Positions 1 through 5,503 are shown, counted from the stretch's first letter. The stretch is DNA of 5,637 nucleotides from Spirochaetaceae bacterium (GCA_031275595.1 JAISOO010000020.1:1-5637), one strand, 5' to 3'. Numbers and translations: made by a program. The notes: generated by a model from the sequence alone, not told the origin.

Positions 1-28
1 GAAAAAGCGGTCTAAAGCCCGCTTTTTC
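1..28. terminator. Bidirectional terminator-like hairpin (left copy)
   Basis: A perfect 10-bp stem pairs 1-10 (GAAAAAGCGG) with 19-28 (CCGCTTTTTC) around an 8-base loop. The A-tract on one side and T-tract on the other give a GC stem followed by a T-run on both strands, so it could end transcription from either direction. It may close a gene lying before the window. An exact reverse-complement copy, loop included, lies at 5274-5301. The fold is directly visible; terminator function is inferred. Confidence 0.6.
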
Positions 29-44
29 CCATAAATCGAAGGTT

Positions 45-76
45 GCTGTTCCAAAACGTGAGGTTTTTGGAACAGC
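45..76. repeat. Hairpin repeat B (left copy)
   Basis: A 12-bp stem pairs 45-56 (GCTGTTCCAAAA) with 65-76 (TTTTGGAACAGC). Pairing can extend one further base with a bulged T. It sits 16 bases after the terminator-like hairpin. The same two-hairpin module recurs inverted at 5227-5301: 53 of 56 bases match between 1-56 and 5246-5301, and the stem differences are compensated on the opposite arm. It is a dispersed hairpin repeat of unknown role. Confidence 0.75.
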
Positions 77-197
77 TTCTTATTCCTCAAGAAAATTGCA
101 TAAGCGGTAAATGTTTCGCGGTTCATTTCTTCAAAGCGGAGGGTTTTGGGGGATCCGCGGGAAAAGAACGGGTATATGGCCGGCTTGGTTTTTTTTA

Positions 198-203
198 TAT
201 AAT
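198..203 (+). promoter_or_regulatory. -10 element of the HAD gene
   Basis: TATAAT lies in an AT-rich stretch 16 bases before the ATG at 220. I see no convincing -35 hexamer at the right distance. If used, the transcript would start around position 210 and have a leader of only about ten bases. No Shine-Dalgarno sequence is visible before the ATG, which fits near-leaderless initiation. Confidence 0.45.
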
Positions 204-219
204 AACGTAGTGTTTTACC

Positions 220-903
220 ATGACAACGACGCCTTTTCTCCCCGGGGGGGTTATCTTCGACCTGGACGGGTTGCTGCTGGATACGGAACGGCCGATGATA
301 CGCGCATGGCTCAGGGCCGCCCGGAGCCATGGATGGCCGGTGGAGGAAGCCGTCGCCTTAAAAACCGTGGGGCTTGACGAGGCTTCCACCCGGGCGGTCG
401 TGACCGCCGCTTTAGGCCCGGATTTTCCCTATGATCAATTCCGGAAAAAACTGGTCGCCCTGATTATCCGTGAAGCGGAGGCCCAGGGCATAGCCCGGCG
501 GCCGGGACTGACGGTCCTGCTGGATCACCTCGCCGGGCTGGGGATTCCCCTGGCGGTGGCTACCTCCTCCAAGCGGGAAACCGCCCGGTGGAAAATGCGG
601 CTCGGGGGTATCCTGGAGCGGTTTCCCGTTTTAGCCTGCGGGGACGAGGTTGACCGGGGTAAACCCGCCCCGGATATTTTTCTCCTGGCCGCGGAGCGGT
701 TGGGTAAGTCCCCCGCCGAATGTGTGGGTTTTGAGGATTCTCCGGCGGGATTGTTGTCCCTCCGGAACGCGGGGATCCGGTCGGTCTTTATCAAGGATCT
801 GGTGGAACCGCCCCCGGAGGTGCTGGCAACGGTATGGCGCCGCTGCGGGGACCTCGCGGAAGCGGCCGCCCTTTTCGGGCAGCCCCCAAAATACCGCGGA
901 TAG
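220..903 (+). CDS. HAD-superfamily hydrolase, beta-phosphoglucomutase/phosphatase type
   Basis: A 227-residue cytoplasmic haloacid-dehalogenase protein of subfamily IA, the group containing beta-phosphoglucomutase and small sugar-phosphate phosphatases. All four catalytic motifs are visible. Motif I is FDLDG near residues 13-17, with nucleophile Asp14 and acid/base Asp16. Motif II is ATSS near 114-117. The motif III lysine is Lys148 in GKPAPD. Motif IV is GFEDS near 170-174, with metal-binding Glu172 and Asp173. The helical cap lies between about residues 20 and 95. Length is normal for the family. The ATG at 220 is forced: an in-frame TAG at 208-210 precedes it and no other start intervenes. 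There is no Shine-Dalgarno sequence. Its stop is one base from the stop of the convergent MATE gene, with no terminator between them. Substrate cannot be told from sequence; a phosphosugar is likely from the family. Confidence 0.93.
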   Translation: MTTTPFLPGGVIFDLDGLLLDTERPMIRAWLRAARSHGWPVEEAVALKTVGLDEASTRAVVTAALGPDFPYDQFRKKLVALIIREAEAQGIARRPGLTVLLDHLAGLGIPLAVATSSKRETARWKMRLGGILERFPVLACGDEVDRGKPAPDIFLLAAERLGKSPAECVGFEDSPAGLLSLRNAGIRSVFIKDLVEPPPEVLATVWRRCGDLAEAAALFGQPPKYRG

Positions 904-904
904 G

Positions 905-2269
905 TCAGAGTTTTTCGATAACGTTGTGGAGCCATTTTCCGGTTTTGAGCCGCCACAGGCCCAGGAGCATTTTCAGCGGGTCCTCGATACAGATACAGAG
1001 ATAGGCGGCCCACACCGGGGCGTGAAAAACAAAACTCGCCGCCGCCGCCAGGGGTATGGCAACCACCCACATAAAGAGGACGTCATAGAGAATACAAAAC
1101 TTCGTGTCTCCCCCGGAGCGGCAAATGCCGACGACCATGGACATATTAAAGGCCCGGAAGGGGTAGCTACAGGCCAGGATGAGGAACATCACGTTGATAA
1201 GGGACAGGACCCGGGGGTTCACCCTGAATATGAACGGTAAAAGCCGGGAGAGGGACAGGATGATAAGGGCCGCCCCCCCGGCAACCAGGGGGGCAAACCG
1301 GGTTATTCTAAAGGCGTAATCCCGGGCGGTCTTTTCATCCCCCTCGCCGATTTTTTTGCCGATCAGGACCGCGACCCCGTTTCCCAATCCGATAAAAACA
1401 ACCCAGGTTAATTGCGAAAAGGTATTGGTAATATTAAAAGCGGCAATGGCATCCGTATGAGTCCGGGCGATGATGATATTCTCGACCATCACCCCCAAGG
1501 ACCAGATGAATTCGTTCAGAACAACCGGTGAAACAATGCGAAAAAAACGTCCGATAAAAGGACCGTGAAAGGCGGTAAGCTCCCGGAAACTTCCCGCCGG
1601 GGGGTAACGCCGGGCATAACTCACCCCGGCGAGGATCCCCGTTTCGGTAAACCGGGCAATCACCGTGGCCAGGGCGGCCCCCGCCACCCCCATGGCGGGA
1701 ATACGGCCAAACCCGAATATAAAAAGGTAATTTAACCCCATGTTGATGGAAAGGGCGATAAGGGTGCTTACCATGGCAAGCCGGACTTTTTCGATAGACC
1801 TGAGGGTCTGGATAAAAACAAAGCTAATTCCAAAGGGGACAAAGGCCGGGGCCAGGGTTTTAATATAGGCCGCCCCGGCGGCGATCACCGCGGGATCCCG
1901 GGAGTAAATCCGGAGGATCCCTTCAGGGAAGCAGAGCCCTCCGATGGTAAAGATCAGGGCGGCGATCAGATTGAGGATAAGCGTAAAGCCGGTATTTATC
2001 CTGATCCCCGGGATGTCCCGCTTCCCCCAGAATTGGGCGGTAAAAATCGCGCTTCCCGAACATATCCCAAAGAGGATCATATTGAAGGTGAAAAAAAATT
2101 GATTCCCCAGGCCCACCGCGGCGATTTCCACGGTTCCCAGCCGCCCAATCATGATCGTATCGACCATATTGACAAAGGAATTCACCAGATTCTGGAGCAT
2201 GATGGGGACGGCAATGGTAAAGAGGTTTTTATAAAACTGTTTGTCATTAAAAAGGGTAACCGAACGCAT
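905..2269 (-). CDS. MATE-family multidrug/Na+ (or H+) antiporter
   Basis: A 454-residue inner-membrane protein of the MATE (multidrug and toxic compound extrusion) family, predicted to export cationic or aromatic compounds using an ion gradient. The whole protein is a series of long hydrophobic segments consistent with 12 helices. Recognisable features are VDTIMIGRLG near residues 36-45, an internal GVAGAALATVIAR near 194-206, GKKIGEGDEKTAR near 304-316 opening the second half, CRSGGDTKF near 383-391, and a basic C-terminal tail. Length matches the family. I place the start at the ATG ending at 2269, because homologues begin just before the first helix. The open frame extends upstream to 2587, but that extension (with lone Cys, Pro and Lys-rich stretches) does not look like MATE sequence. 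A purine-rich AGAGG lies only two bases from this ATG, so a TTG at 2309-2311 remains possible. Substrate is unknown. Confidence 0.92.
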   Translation of the reverse strand: MRSVTLFNDKQFYKNLFTIAVPIMLQNLVNSFVNMVDTIMIGRLGTVEIAAVGLGNQFFFTFNMILFGICSGSAIFTAQFWGKRDIPGIRINTGFTLILNLIAALIFTIGGLCFPEGILRIYSRDPAVIAAGAAYIKTLAPAFVPFGISFVFIQTLRSIEKVRLAMVSTLIALSINMGLNYLFIFGFGRIPAMGVAGAALATVIARFTETGILAGVSYARRYPPAGSFRELTAFHGPFIGRFFRIVSPVVLNEFIWSLGVMVENIIIARTHTDAIAAFNITNTFSQLTWVVFIGLGNGVAVLIGKKIGEGDEKTARDYAFRITRFAPLVAGGAALIILSLSRLLPFIFRVNPRVLSLINVMFLILACSYPFRAFNMSMVVGICRSGGDTKFCILYDVLFMWVVAIPLAAAASFVFHAPVWAAYLCICIEDPLKMLLGLWRLKTGKWLHNVIEKL

Positions 2270-2341
2270 AGCCTCTGGCTTTGTTTTTAGAGAATGGGGC
2301 TGCCGGAACAAATTTTTCCCGCCTTTCGGACAACCCTTTTT

Positions 2342-2347
2342 ATTATA
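2342..2347 (-). promoter_or_regulatory. Possible -10 element for the leftward MATE gene
   Basis: The minus strand reads TATAAT here, about 72 bases before the ATG at 2269. The matching -35 position reads TGTCTT, which is poor. It is the best -10 candidate for this gene but remains weakly supported. Confidence 0.3.
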
Positions 2348-2468
2348 CGCAATTCCGGAAATAAAAGACAGATGATCTGGCTCCAAAACCAGGGCGGCCG
2401 CGTAAATAATTACCGCAGATTTGGGTATTTTCAGGGGAAGCGCCCAAAAGTTCCGGGGCCCGGGTATG

Positions 2469-2497
2469 TTGAAAGGATCCTTGCTATTCCCTATATT
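2469..2497 (+). promoter_or_regulatory. Sigma-70 promoter of the rightward MATE gene
   Basis: TTGAAA (2469-2474) and TATATT (2492-2497) are separated by exactly 17 bases, each matching consensus at five of six positions. A start near 2504 would give an untranslated leader of about 107 bases before the TTG at 2611. That is long enough for leader-based control, although no terminator-like hairpin is seen in it. Confidence 0.6.
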
Positions 2498-2599
2498 AAT
2501 ACTAGAGGATTTTTTAGTTTTGGAAACGGCGTAAAGATAAGGAGCGGTTATCAGGTGGGATGTACTGAAACTCGATGGAAACATCATACGGATCTTAGC

Positions 2600-2604
2600 G
2601 AGGG
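2600..2604 (+). promoter_or_regulatory. Ribosome binding site favouring the TTG start
   Basis: GAGGG ends six bases before the TTG at 2611. No Shine-Dalgarno-like sequence precedes the alternative ATG at 2629, so the TTG start is preferred. Confidence 0.5.
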
Positions 2605-2610
2605 CTGTCG

Positions 2611-3978
2611 TTGAACCCTGATTTATCCATGGGAGAGCAGTGGAATAACCGCGCCCTCTTCCGGCTCCTGTGGCCCCTGATTATCGAACAACTCCTGGCG
2701 GTAACCATGGGCGCGGCGGATACCATGATGGTCAGCACAGTGGGGGAATTTGCCGTTTCCGGGGTTAACATTGTTGATAATATCAACAACCTCCTGATCA
2801 TTGCCTTTAGCGCCCTTGCCACCGGCGGGGCGGTGGTAACGAGTCAATACATCGGCCGCCGGGATACCAAAAATTCCAGCCTCGCGTCAAAGCAGCTTAT
2901 CTATATCGTGACGCTCACCGCCCTTGTTATCATGGGAGTAAGCCTGTGTTTCCGCCGCCCCATTATCCGGCTGCTCTACGGAAAGGTGGAAACCGATGTC
3001 ATGGACGCGGCGGCGATTTATTTCCTTATTACCGCCGTCTCCTATCCCTTTTTGGCCCTCTATAACGCCAATGCCGCCCTGTTCCGGTCCATGGGGAACA
3101 GCCGGGTAACCATGCGGATCGCCCTGCTGGTAAACATCCTGAATATCGGGGGTAACATTTTTTTTATCTACGGCCTCCGTATCGGCGTGGCGGGAGCGGC
3201 CCTGTCCACCCTGTTAAGCCGGATCATCGCGGCGCTCCTTACCACGGGTCTCCTTACCCATAACCGTACCACGCCGATTTCCCTCGCGGGGATACTGGAA
3301 ATCAGGCTTGTCCGTCCCATGATCCGAAACATATTGAACGTGGGCATCCCCAGCGGCCTGGAAAGTTCCATGTTCCAGATCGGCAGACTCCTTACCCAGC
3401 GGATCTTCACCACCTTTGGAACCCGGGCCTTCGCGGCAAACGCCATCGCCGGGGTGATCAATTCCTTTTCCTTTATGCCGGGCATGGCCTACGGCATGGC
3501 CCTGCTTACTATCGTGGGTCAATGTGTAGGCGCCGGGGATTACGAGGCGGCGAAAAAACAAACCGCCAAAATCATGAAGATTACCTATATCACGCTTTTT
3601 ATCATCAGTGCCTTGATTTATATTTTTATGGAACCCCTGATCAATCTTTTTAGTCTCAGCCCGGAGGCCCACGACATGGCCAAGACATTTTTACGGATCC
3701 ACTGTATTTCCATGGCCGTCGGGTGGCCCATGAGCTTCGCCCTGCCTAATGCCCTGCGGGCCGCCGGGGACGCCCGGTACGTGATGATCGCGGCCAGCGT
3801 CTCCATGTGGACCGTTCGGGTGAGCGCCGCCTATCTTCTGGCCTATCCCCTGGGGGTCGGTCCCCTGGGAGTATGGCTTGCCATGGGCGCCGACTTTATC
3901 AGCCGGGGAACCTGCTACCTTACCCGTTGGCTGGGAGGCAAGTGGCAAAACAAGCAGGTTATCAGCAATGCGGTGTGA
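2611..3978 (+). CDS. MATE-family multidrug antiporter (second, divergent paralogue)
   Basis: A 455-residue inner-membrane MATE exporter with about 12 hydrophobic helices in two halves. Landmarks are ADTMMVSTVGEFAVSGVN near residues 36-53, the FSALATGGAVVTSQYIG segment near 66-82, a GVAGAALSTLLSR motif near 192-204, the second-half repeat around GMAYGMALLTIVGQCVGAGD near 291-310, and ALRAAGDARY near 381-390. The first half strongly resembles exporters common in Firmicutes and spirochetes. It is not a recent duplicate of the leftward exporter: the two share the fold and length but little sequence. The start is taken as TTG at 2611 because of the GAGGG site; ATG at 2629 would remove six residues without touching the first helix. 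It is driven by its own promoter and is followed by no intact gene and no clear terminator. Transported compounds are unknown. Confidence 0.93.
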   Translation: MNPDLSMGEQWNNRALFRLLWPLIIEQLLAVTMGAADTMMVSTVGEFAVSGVNIVDNINNLLIIAFSALATGGAVVTSQYIGRRDTKNSSLASKQLIYIVTLTALVIMGVSLCFRRPIIRLLYGKVETDVMDAAAIYFLITAVSYPFLALYNANAALFRSMGNSRVTMRIALLVNILNIGGNIFFIYGLRIGVAGAALSTLLSRIIAALLTTGLLTHNRTTPISLAGILEIRLVRPMIRNILNVGIPSGLESSMFQIGRLLTQRIFTTFGTRAFAANAIAGVINSFSFMPGMAYGMALLTIVGQCVGAGDYEAAKKQTAKIMKITYITLFIISALIYIFMEPLINLFSLSPEAHDMAKTFLRIHCISMAVGWPMSFALPNALRAAGDARYVMIAASVSMWTVRVSAAYLLAYPLGVGPLGVWLAMGADFISRGTCYLTRWLGGKWQNKQVISNAV

Positions 3979-4035
3979 GTTCCGGATCCCTTCCGCAACT
4001 TGTATATACCCTTCAACGTCGTAACCTTTTTCATC

Positions 4036-4136
4036 ACAAAAAGCCGGTTTCTCGCCGCCATGAGCCGCGAAATCCGCACCTCCATAAACGCCATTATCGG
4101 CGTGAGCGATTTAGTGCCCGCGGAAAATCTTTCCTC
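4036..4136 (+). pseudogene. Histidine-kinase H-box fragment with His changed to Arg
   Basis: The plus strand reads KSRFLAAMSREIRT followed by SINAIIGVSDLVPAENLS. This is the dimerisation/phospho-acceptor region of a hybrid sensor kinase, normally FLA-MSHEIRTP-NAI-GMS. Two conserved residues are altered. The phospho-acceptor His is CGC (Arg) at 4066-4068, and the following Pro is TCC (Ser) at 4081-4083; each is one transition from a normal codon. Nothing upstream or downstream continues the kinase: there is no ATP-binding domain, and the sequence after about 4136 belongs to an antisense phage relic. It is a dead fragment of about 34 codons. The identity of this short motif is strong, but which kinase it came from is unknown. 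Confidence 0.72.
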
Positions 4137-4244
4137 ACGGCGGTATGGTTCCAACAGAAACCGGACATTTTCAGGCATGGAGACTTCAAGGTGTTCGCCG
4201 TCTTTGCCGGAACCCCGAACATTCCCGGTCATCCCGATAAAGAA

Positions 4245-4267
4245 CCCGCTTCGCGGGGGAGGCCCCC
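4245..4267. repeat. GC-rich double inverted repeat inside the phage relic
   Basis: CCCGC (4245-4249) pairs with GCGGG (4253-4257), and overlapping GGGGG (4255-4259) pairs with CCCCC (4263-4267). In the connector frame it encodes GPPPRSG, placed between SRYR and IGMTG, where family members normally have only about two basic residues. It therefore looks like a small in-frame insertion. The pairing is visible; the insertion is inferred. Confidence 0.5.
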
Positions 4268-4286
4268 GGTAACGGCTCATGTTCCA

Positions 4287-4385
4287 CGCCCAATAAGACA
4301 CGCGAAACGTTGAGCGTGTAGATGAATAATGTGGCGCGGCGTGGGGCTAAGAAAATTTCCATTTTACAAAAAAAGTTTTACGCCC
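4287..4385. repeat. 99-bp insert in the phage relic
   Basis: This block splits a conserved junction (LELAA followed by WNMSRYR in the connector). Removing exactly 99 bases rejoins the two in frame. Both junctions carry GGGCGT on the minus strand (4286-4291 and 4380-4385). The insert contains a 6-bp inverted repeat, ACACGC (4298-4303) with GCGTGT (4314-4319), and an A/T-rich end. Its length is a multiple of three, but it brings an in-frame TAG at 4347-4349. I know no family for it. Confidence 0.5.
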
Positions 4386-4422
4386 CGCCGCCAACTCAAG
4401 ACAGGCCGAAGCCAGATCAGCA

Positions 4423-4441
4423 GGGACCCCATAGGGGTCCC
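4423..4441. repeat. 8-bp inverted repeat with 3-base loop
   Basis: GGGACCCC (4423-4430) pairs with GGGGTCCC (4434-4441) around ATA. It lies in frame in the phage relic, encoding GDPYGVP. It may be ancestral coding sequence or another small palindromic insert; the data do not decide. Confidence 0.4.
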
Positions 4442-4665
4442 CAGCCTCCCCGCAGGTATACCCCGCCCGATAAACAGCCTTAATAGCGGAAAGCCCCCGG
4501 CCCCCGCCACGGATGGCGGTGTAAGTTTGCCCTTGCAGGAGAAAGGGAAAGACCATAAATCGTATCTTCCGGCTTTTTCCCGGTCTCCGCTTCCAAATCA
4601 GGAATCACCCGGTACAAGTCCGGCTCAAGCGGCGCTCCGGTTTCCCCACGGGCCCCTACAAAATA

Positions 4666-4875
4666 GGTAGCCGGCACCATAGGCGTTCACTTAGCGTCAG
4701 ACCTCCTGTGTGGGGGGCTGACCCGCTGGCGGGGGTCAGGCACCGCCGCTAGATGTAGCGTCTGGGGTCAGGCTCCACCCCCTGCATCTAGTAGCGCATC
4801 AGGGCAAACTAAGGTCAGACCCCGCCGGTGGGTCTGACCTCCCATTTTAAGTGAACGCCTATGGTAGCCAACACC
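4666..4875. mobile_element. MITE-like non-autonomous insertion with terminal inverted repeats
   Basis: The element has perfect 18-bp inverted ends: ACCATAGGCGTTCACTTA at 4676-4693 and its complement at 4848-4865. An imperfect 13-bp direct repeat flanks it, GGTAGCCGGCACC (4666-4678) and GGTAGCCAACACC (4863-4875), with 11 of 13 matching. Removing 197 bases restores the connector reading EVLAT-YFVGARG. Inside are CTGACCC/GGGTCAG (4718-4724, 4733-4739), CTAGATG/CATCTAG (4749-4755, 4785-4791), and an 11-bp stem at 4812-4822 with 4830-4840. GGGGTCAGGC occurs twice (4732-4741, 4764-4773). There is no transposase gene inside, so any movement would need a protein from elsewhere. Confidence 0.72.
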
Positions 4876-4916
4876 TCCCGCACCGGGTATTCCCCCAGAG
4901 GCAGGAACAACCCCTC

Positions 4917-4940
4917 ATTACGTCGCGTGAACGACGTAAT
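4917..4940. repeat. 9-bp palindrome inside the phage relic
   Basis: ATTACGTCG (4917-4925) pairs perfectly with CGACGTAAT (4932-4940) around a 6-base loop. It lies within a 60-base block (4914-4973) that reads in frame but has no counterpart in the expected connector sequence. Confidence 0.65.
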
Positions 4941-4948
4941 AAATCGAA

Positions 4949-4969
4949 CATCATCGCGTAGCGATGATG
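4949..4969. repeat. 9-bp palindrome with 3-base loop inside the phage relic
   Basis: CATCATCGC (4949-4957) pairs perfectly with GCGATGATG (4961-4969) around GTA. With the neighbouring palindrome at 4917-4940 it makes up most of the 60-base in-frame block. Confidence 0.65.
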
Positions 4970-5101
4970 ACAGCTCGCCGTGAAACTCAATCCGATCAAA
5001 ATGCTTTTTCAGGAAAAGCCGCCTCCGGCAGTATTCCTCAATGGTGTAAGTGGCTGTGATAAGGCAGAACGCCGCATGGATAGCGGCTGGAATAAAGTTG
5101 C

Positions 5102-5126
5102 TGAGTTTTTGCCCTGCAAAAACTCA
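5102..5126. repeat. 11-bp palindrome with 3-base loop at the relic's first frameshift
   Basis: TGAGTTTTTGC (5102-5112) pairs perfectly with GCAAAAACTCA (5116-5126) around CCT. It sits exactly where the connector reading changes frame, between IPLADFKA and SNFIPAA. About a dozen residues normally found between these appear to be missing. It shares an AAAAACT core with the hairpin at 5227-5257. Confidence 0.65.
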
Positions 5127-5226
5127 TAGCCTTGAAGTCGGCCAGAGGAATAAGCGTATGCAGGGGGGTATCAGAGACCCCGTTTCCGTAGTCCTGTCCC
5201 AAAGGTAACCCGTCCAAACGGTTGAG

Positions 5227-5257
5227 GCTTTCCCAAAACTTCAGTTTTTGGGAAAGC
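5227..5257. repeat. Hairpin repeat B (right, inverted copy)
   Basis: GCTTTCCCAAAA (5227-5238) pairs with TTTTGGGAAAGC (5246-5257). It is the inverted partner of the hairpin at 45-76. The two copies differ at two stem positions, and each difference is matched on the other arm so that pairing is kept. Confidence 0.75.
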
Positions 5258-5273
5258 AACCTTAGATTTATGG

Positions 5274-5301
5274 GAAAAAGCGGGCTTTAGACCGCTTTTT
5301 C
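5274..5301. terminator. Bidirectional terminator-like hairpin (right copy)
   Basis: GAAAAAGCGG (5274-5283) pairs with CCGCTTTTTC (5292-5301) around an 8-base loop. It is the exact reverse complement of 1-28. It could stop transcription heading toward the MarR gene or, on the other strand, toward the phage relic. Function is inferred from the stem and flanking A- and T-tracts. Confidence 0.6.
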
Positions 5302-5305
5302 AGAA

Positions 5306-5340
5306 GCCTATCCCAAAACTAACCGAGTGTTGGGATAGGC
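5306..5340. repeat. Third hairpin of the right-hand cluster
   Basis: GCCTATCCCAA (5306-5316) pairs perfectly with TTGGGATAGGC (5330-5340) around a 13-base loop. It shares TCCCAAAACT with the hairpin at 5227-5257 but has different outer stem bases on both arms, so it looks like a diverged member of the same hairpin family. Confidence 0.7.
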
Positions 5341-5456
5341 TCGGTCAATAAATGGGACAAACCTGCAAAATGGGGGAAAAATGACCGGAAAGAGAAAATT
5401 CCGTTTTGGTTACTTGTCAAAAACATGAGATTCCCAACTAACCGGGGAAACGCCTC

Positions 5457-5485
5457 TTGACAATTTTATTTAGTCCCTATATGAT
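5457..5485 (+). promoter_or_regulatory. Near-consensus sigma-70 promoter of the MarR gene
   Basis: A perfect TTGACA (5457-5462) is followed after exactly 17 bases by TATGAT (5480-5485), one base from TATAAT. Transcription should start near 5492, only about 12 bases before the ATG. This is the strongest promoter in the window and would give high basal transcription unless repressed, as expected for an autoregulated MarR gene. Confidence 0.82.
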
Positions 5486-5503
5486 TTAGATGCTATCACA
5501 ACT

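Larger units (their letters stand above)
2270..2610. other. Divergent control region between the two MATE genes
   Basis: This 341-base stretch separates the two exporter starts. It contains a good rightward promoter (2469-2497) and a possible leftward -10 (2342-2347). Open frames cross it on both strands, but none resembles a protein family I know. No long inverted repeat or riboswitch-like fold was found. Just before the second exporter, short frames end at 2614 and 2621 and overlap its start. One of them reads plausibly as a peptide (WDVLKLDGNIIRI...) preceded by AAGGAG at 2539-2544, but it lacks an ATG, GTG or TTG start. Confidence 0.6.
4137..5163 (-). pseudogene. Decayed phage head-tail connector (gp6-like) gene
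   Basis: Read on the minus strand, scattered frames join into one connector protein, the family that seals the portal after DNA packaging. In order: IPLADFKA (5128-5151); SNFIPAAIHAAF, then IEEYCRRRLFLKKHF and RIEFHGE (4974-5102); GLFLPLGEYPVREVLAT (4863-4913); YFVGARGETGAPLEPDLYRV and onward (about 4535-4665); GLSAIKAVYRAGYT, then VPADLASACLELAA (4386 to about 4540); WNMSRYR (near 4286); and IGMTGNVRGSGKDGEHLEV to NVRFLLEPYRR (4137-4235). The final segment is the characteristic end of the family. Breaks are a frameshift near a 25-bp palindrome, a 60-bp in-frame insert, a 197-bp insertion, a frameshift near 4540, and a 99-bp insert with a stop. No ATG is seen at the N-terminus. The sequence at 5164-5226 has an open frame but is not recognisable. 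Family assignment is from memory of gp6-like proteins and fairly confident. No other phage gene is present. Confidence 0.75.

Noticed and set aside
525..1240. Long open frames antisense to or out of frame with the HAD and MATE genes
   Set aside because: They are rich in Arg, Pro, Gly and Ser, have no family likeness, and follow from the high GC content of the true genes.
2270..2587. N-terminal extension of the leftward MATE protein to an ATG at 2587
   Set aside because: The added residues resemble no MATE protein and cover the divergent promoter region; the ATG at 2269 gives normal family length.
3915..4301. A 128-residue minus-strand protein
   Set aside because: Only its first part is the phage connector C-terminus; the rest is antisense to the kinase fragment and the end of the MATE gene.
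4666..4875. Structured non-coding RNA or tRNA in the folded insert
   Set aside because: No tRNA arms or known RNA motif, and the inverted ends and interrupted gene explain it better as a mobile element.
1..5301. The inverted hairpin cassettes as ends of a 5.3-kb composite transposon
   Set aside because: No transposase lies between them, the enclosed genes are ordinary chromosomal ones, and the cassettes look like dispersed hairpin repeats. Direct repeats outside the ends cannot be tested because the left one touches the window edge.
5408..5443. Imperfect dyad GGTTACTTG / CAACTAACC before the MarR promoter
   Set aside because: Nine-base arms with one mismatch and an 18-base gap; it could arise by chance and has no supporting context.
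5482..5498. TGAT...ATCA as a MarR operator overlapping the -10
   Set aside because: Only four bases pair on each side; too weak to call an operator, although an operator here would be expected.
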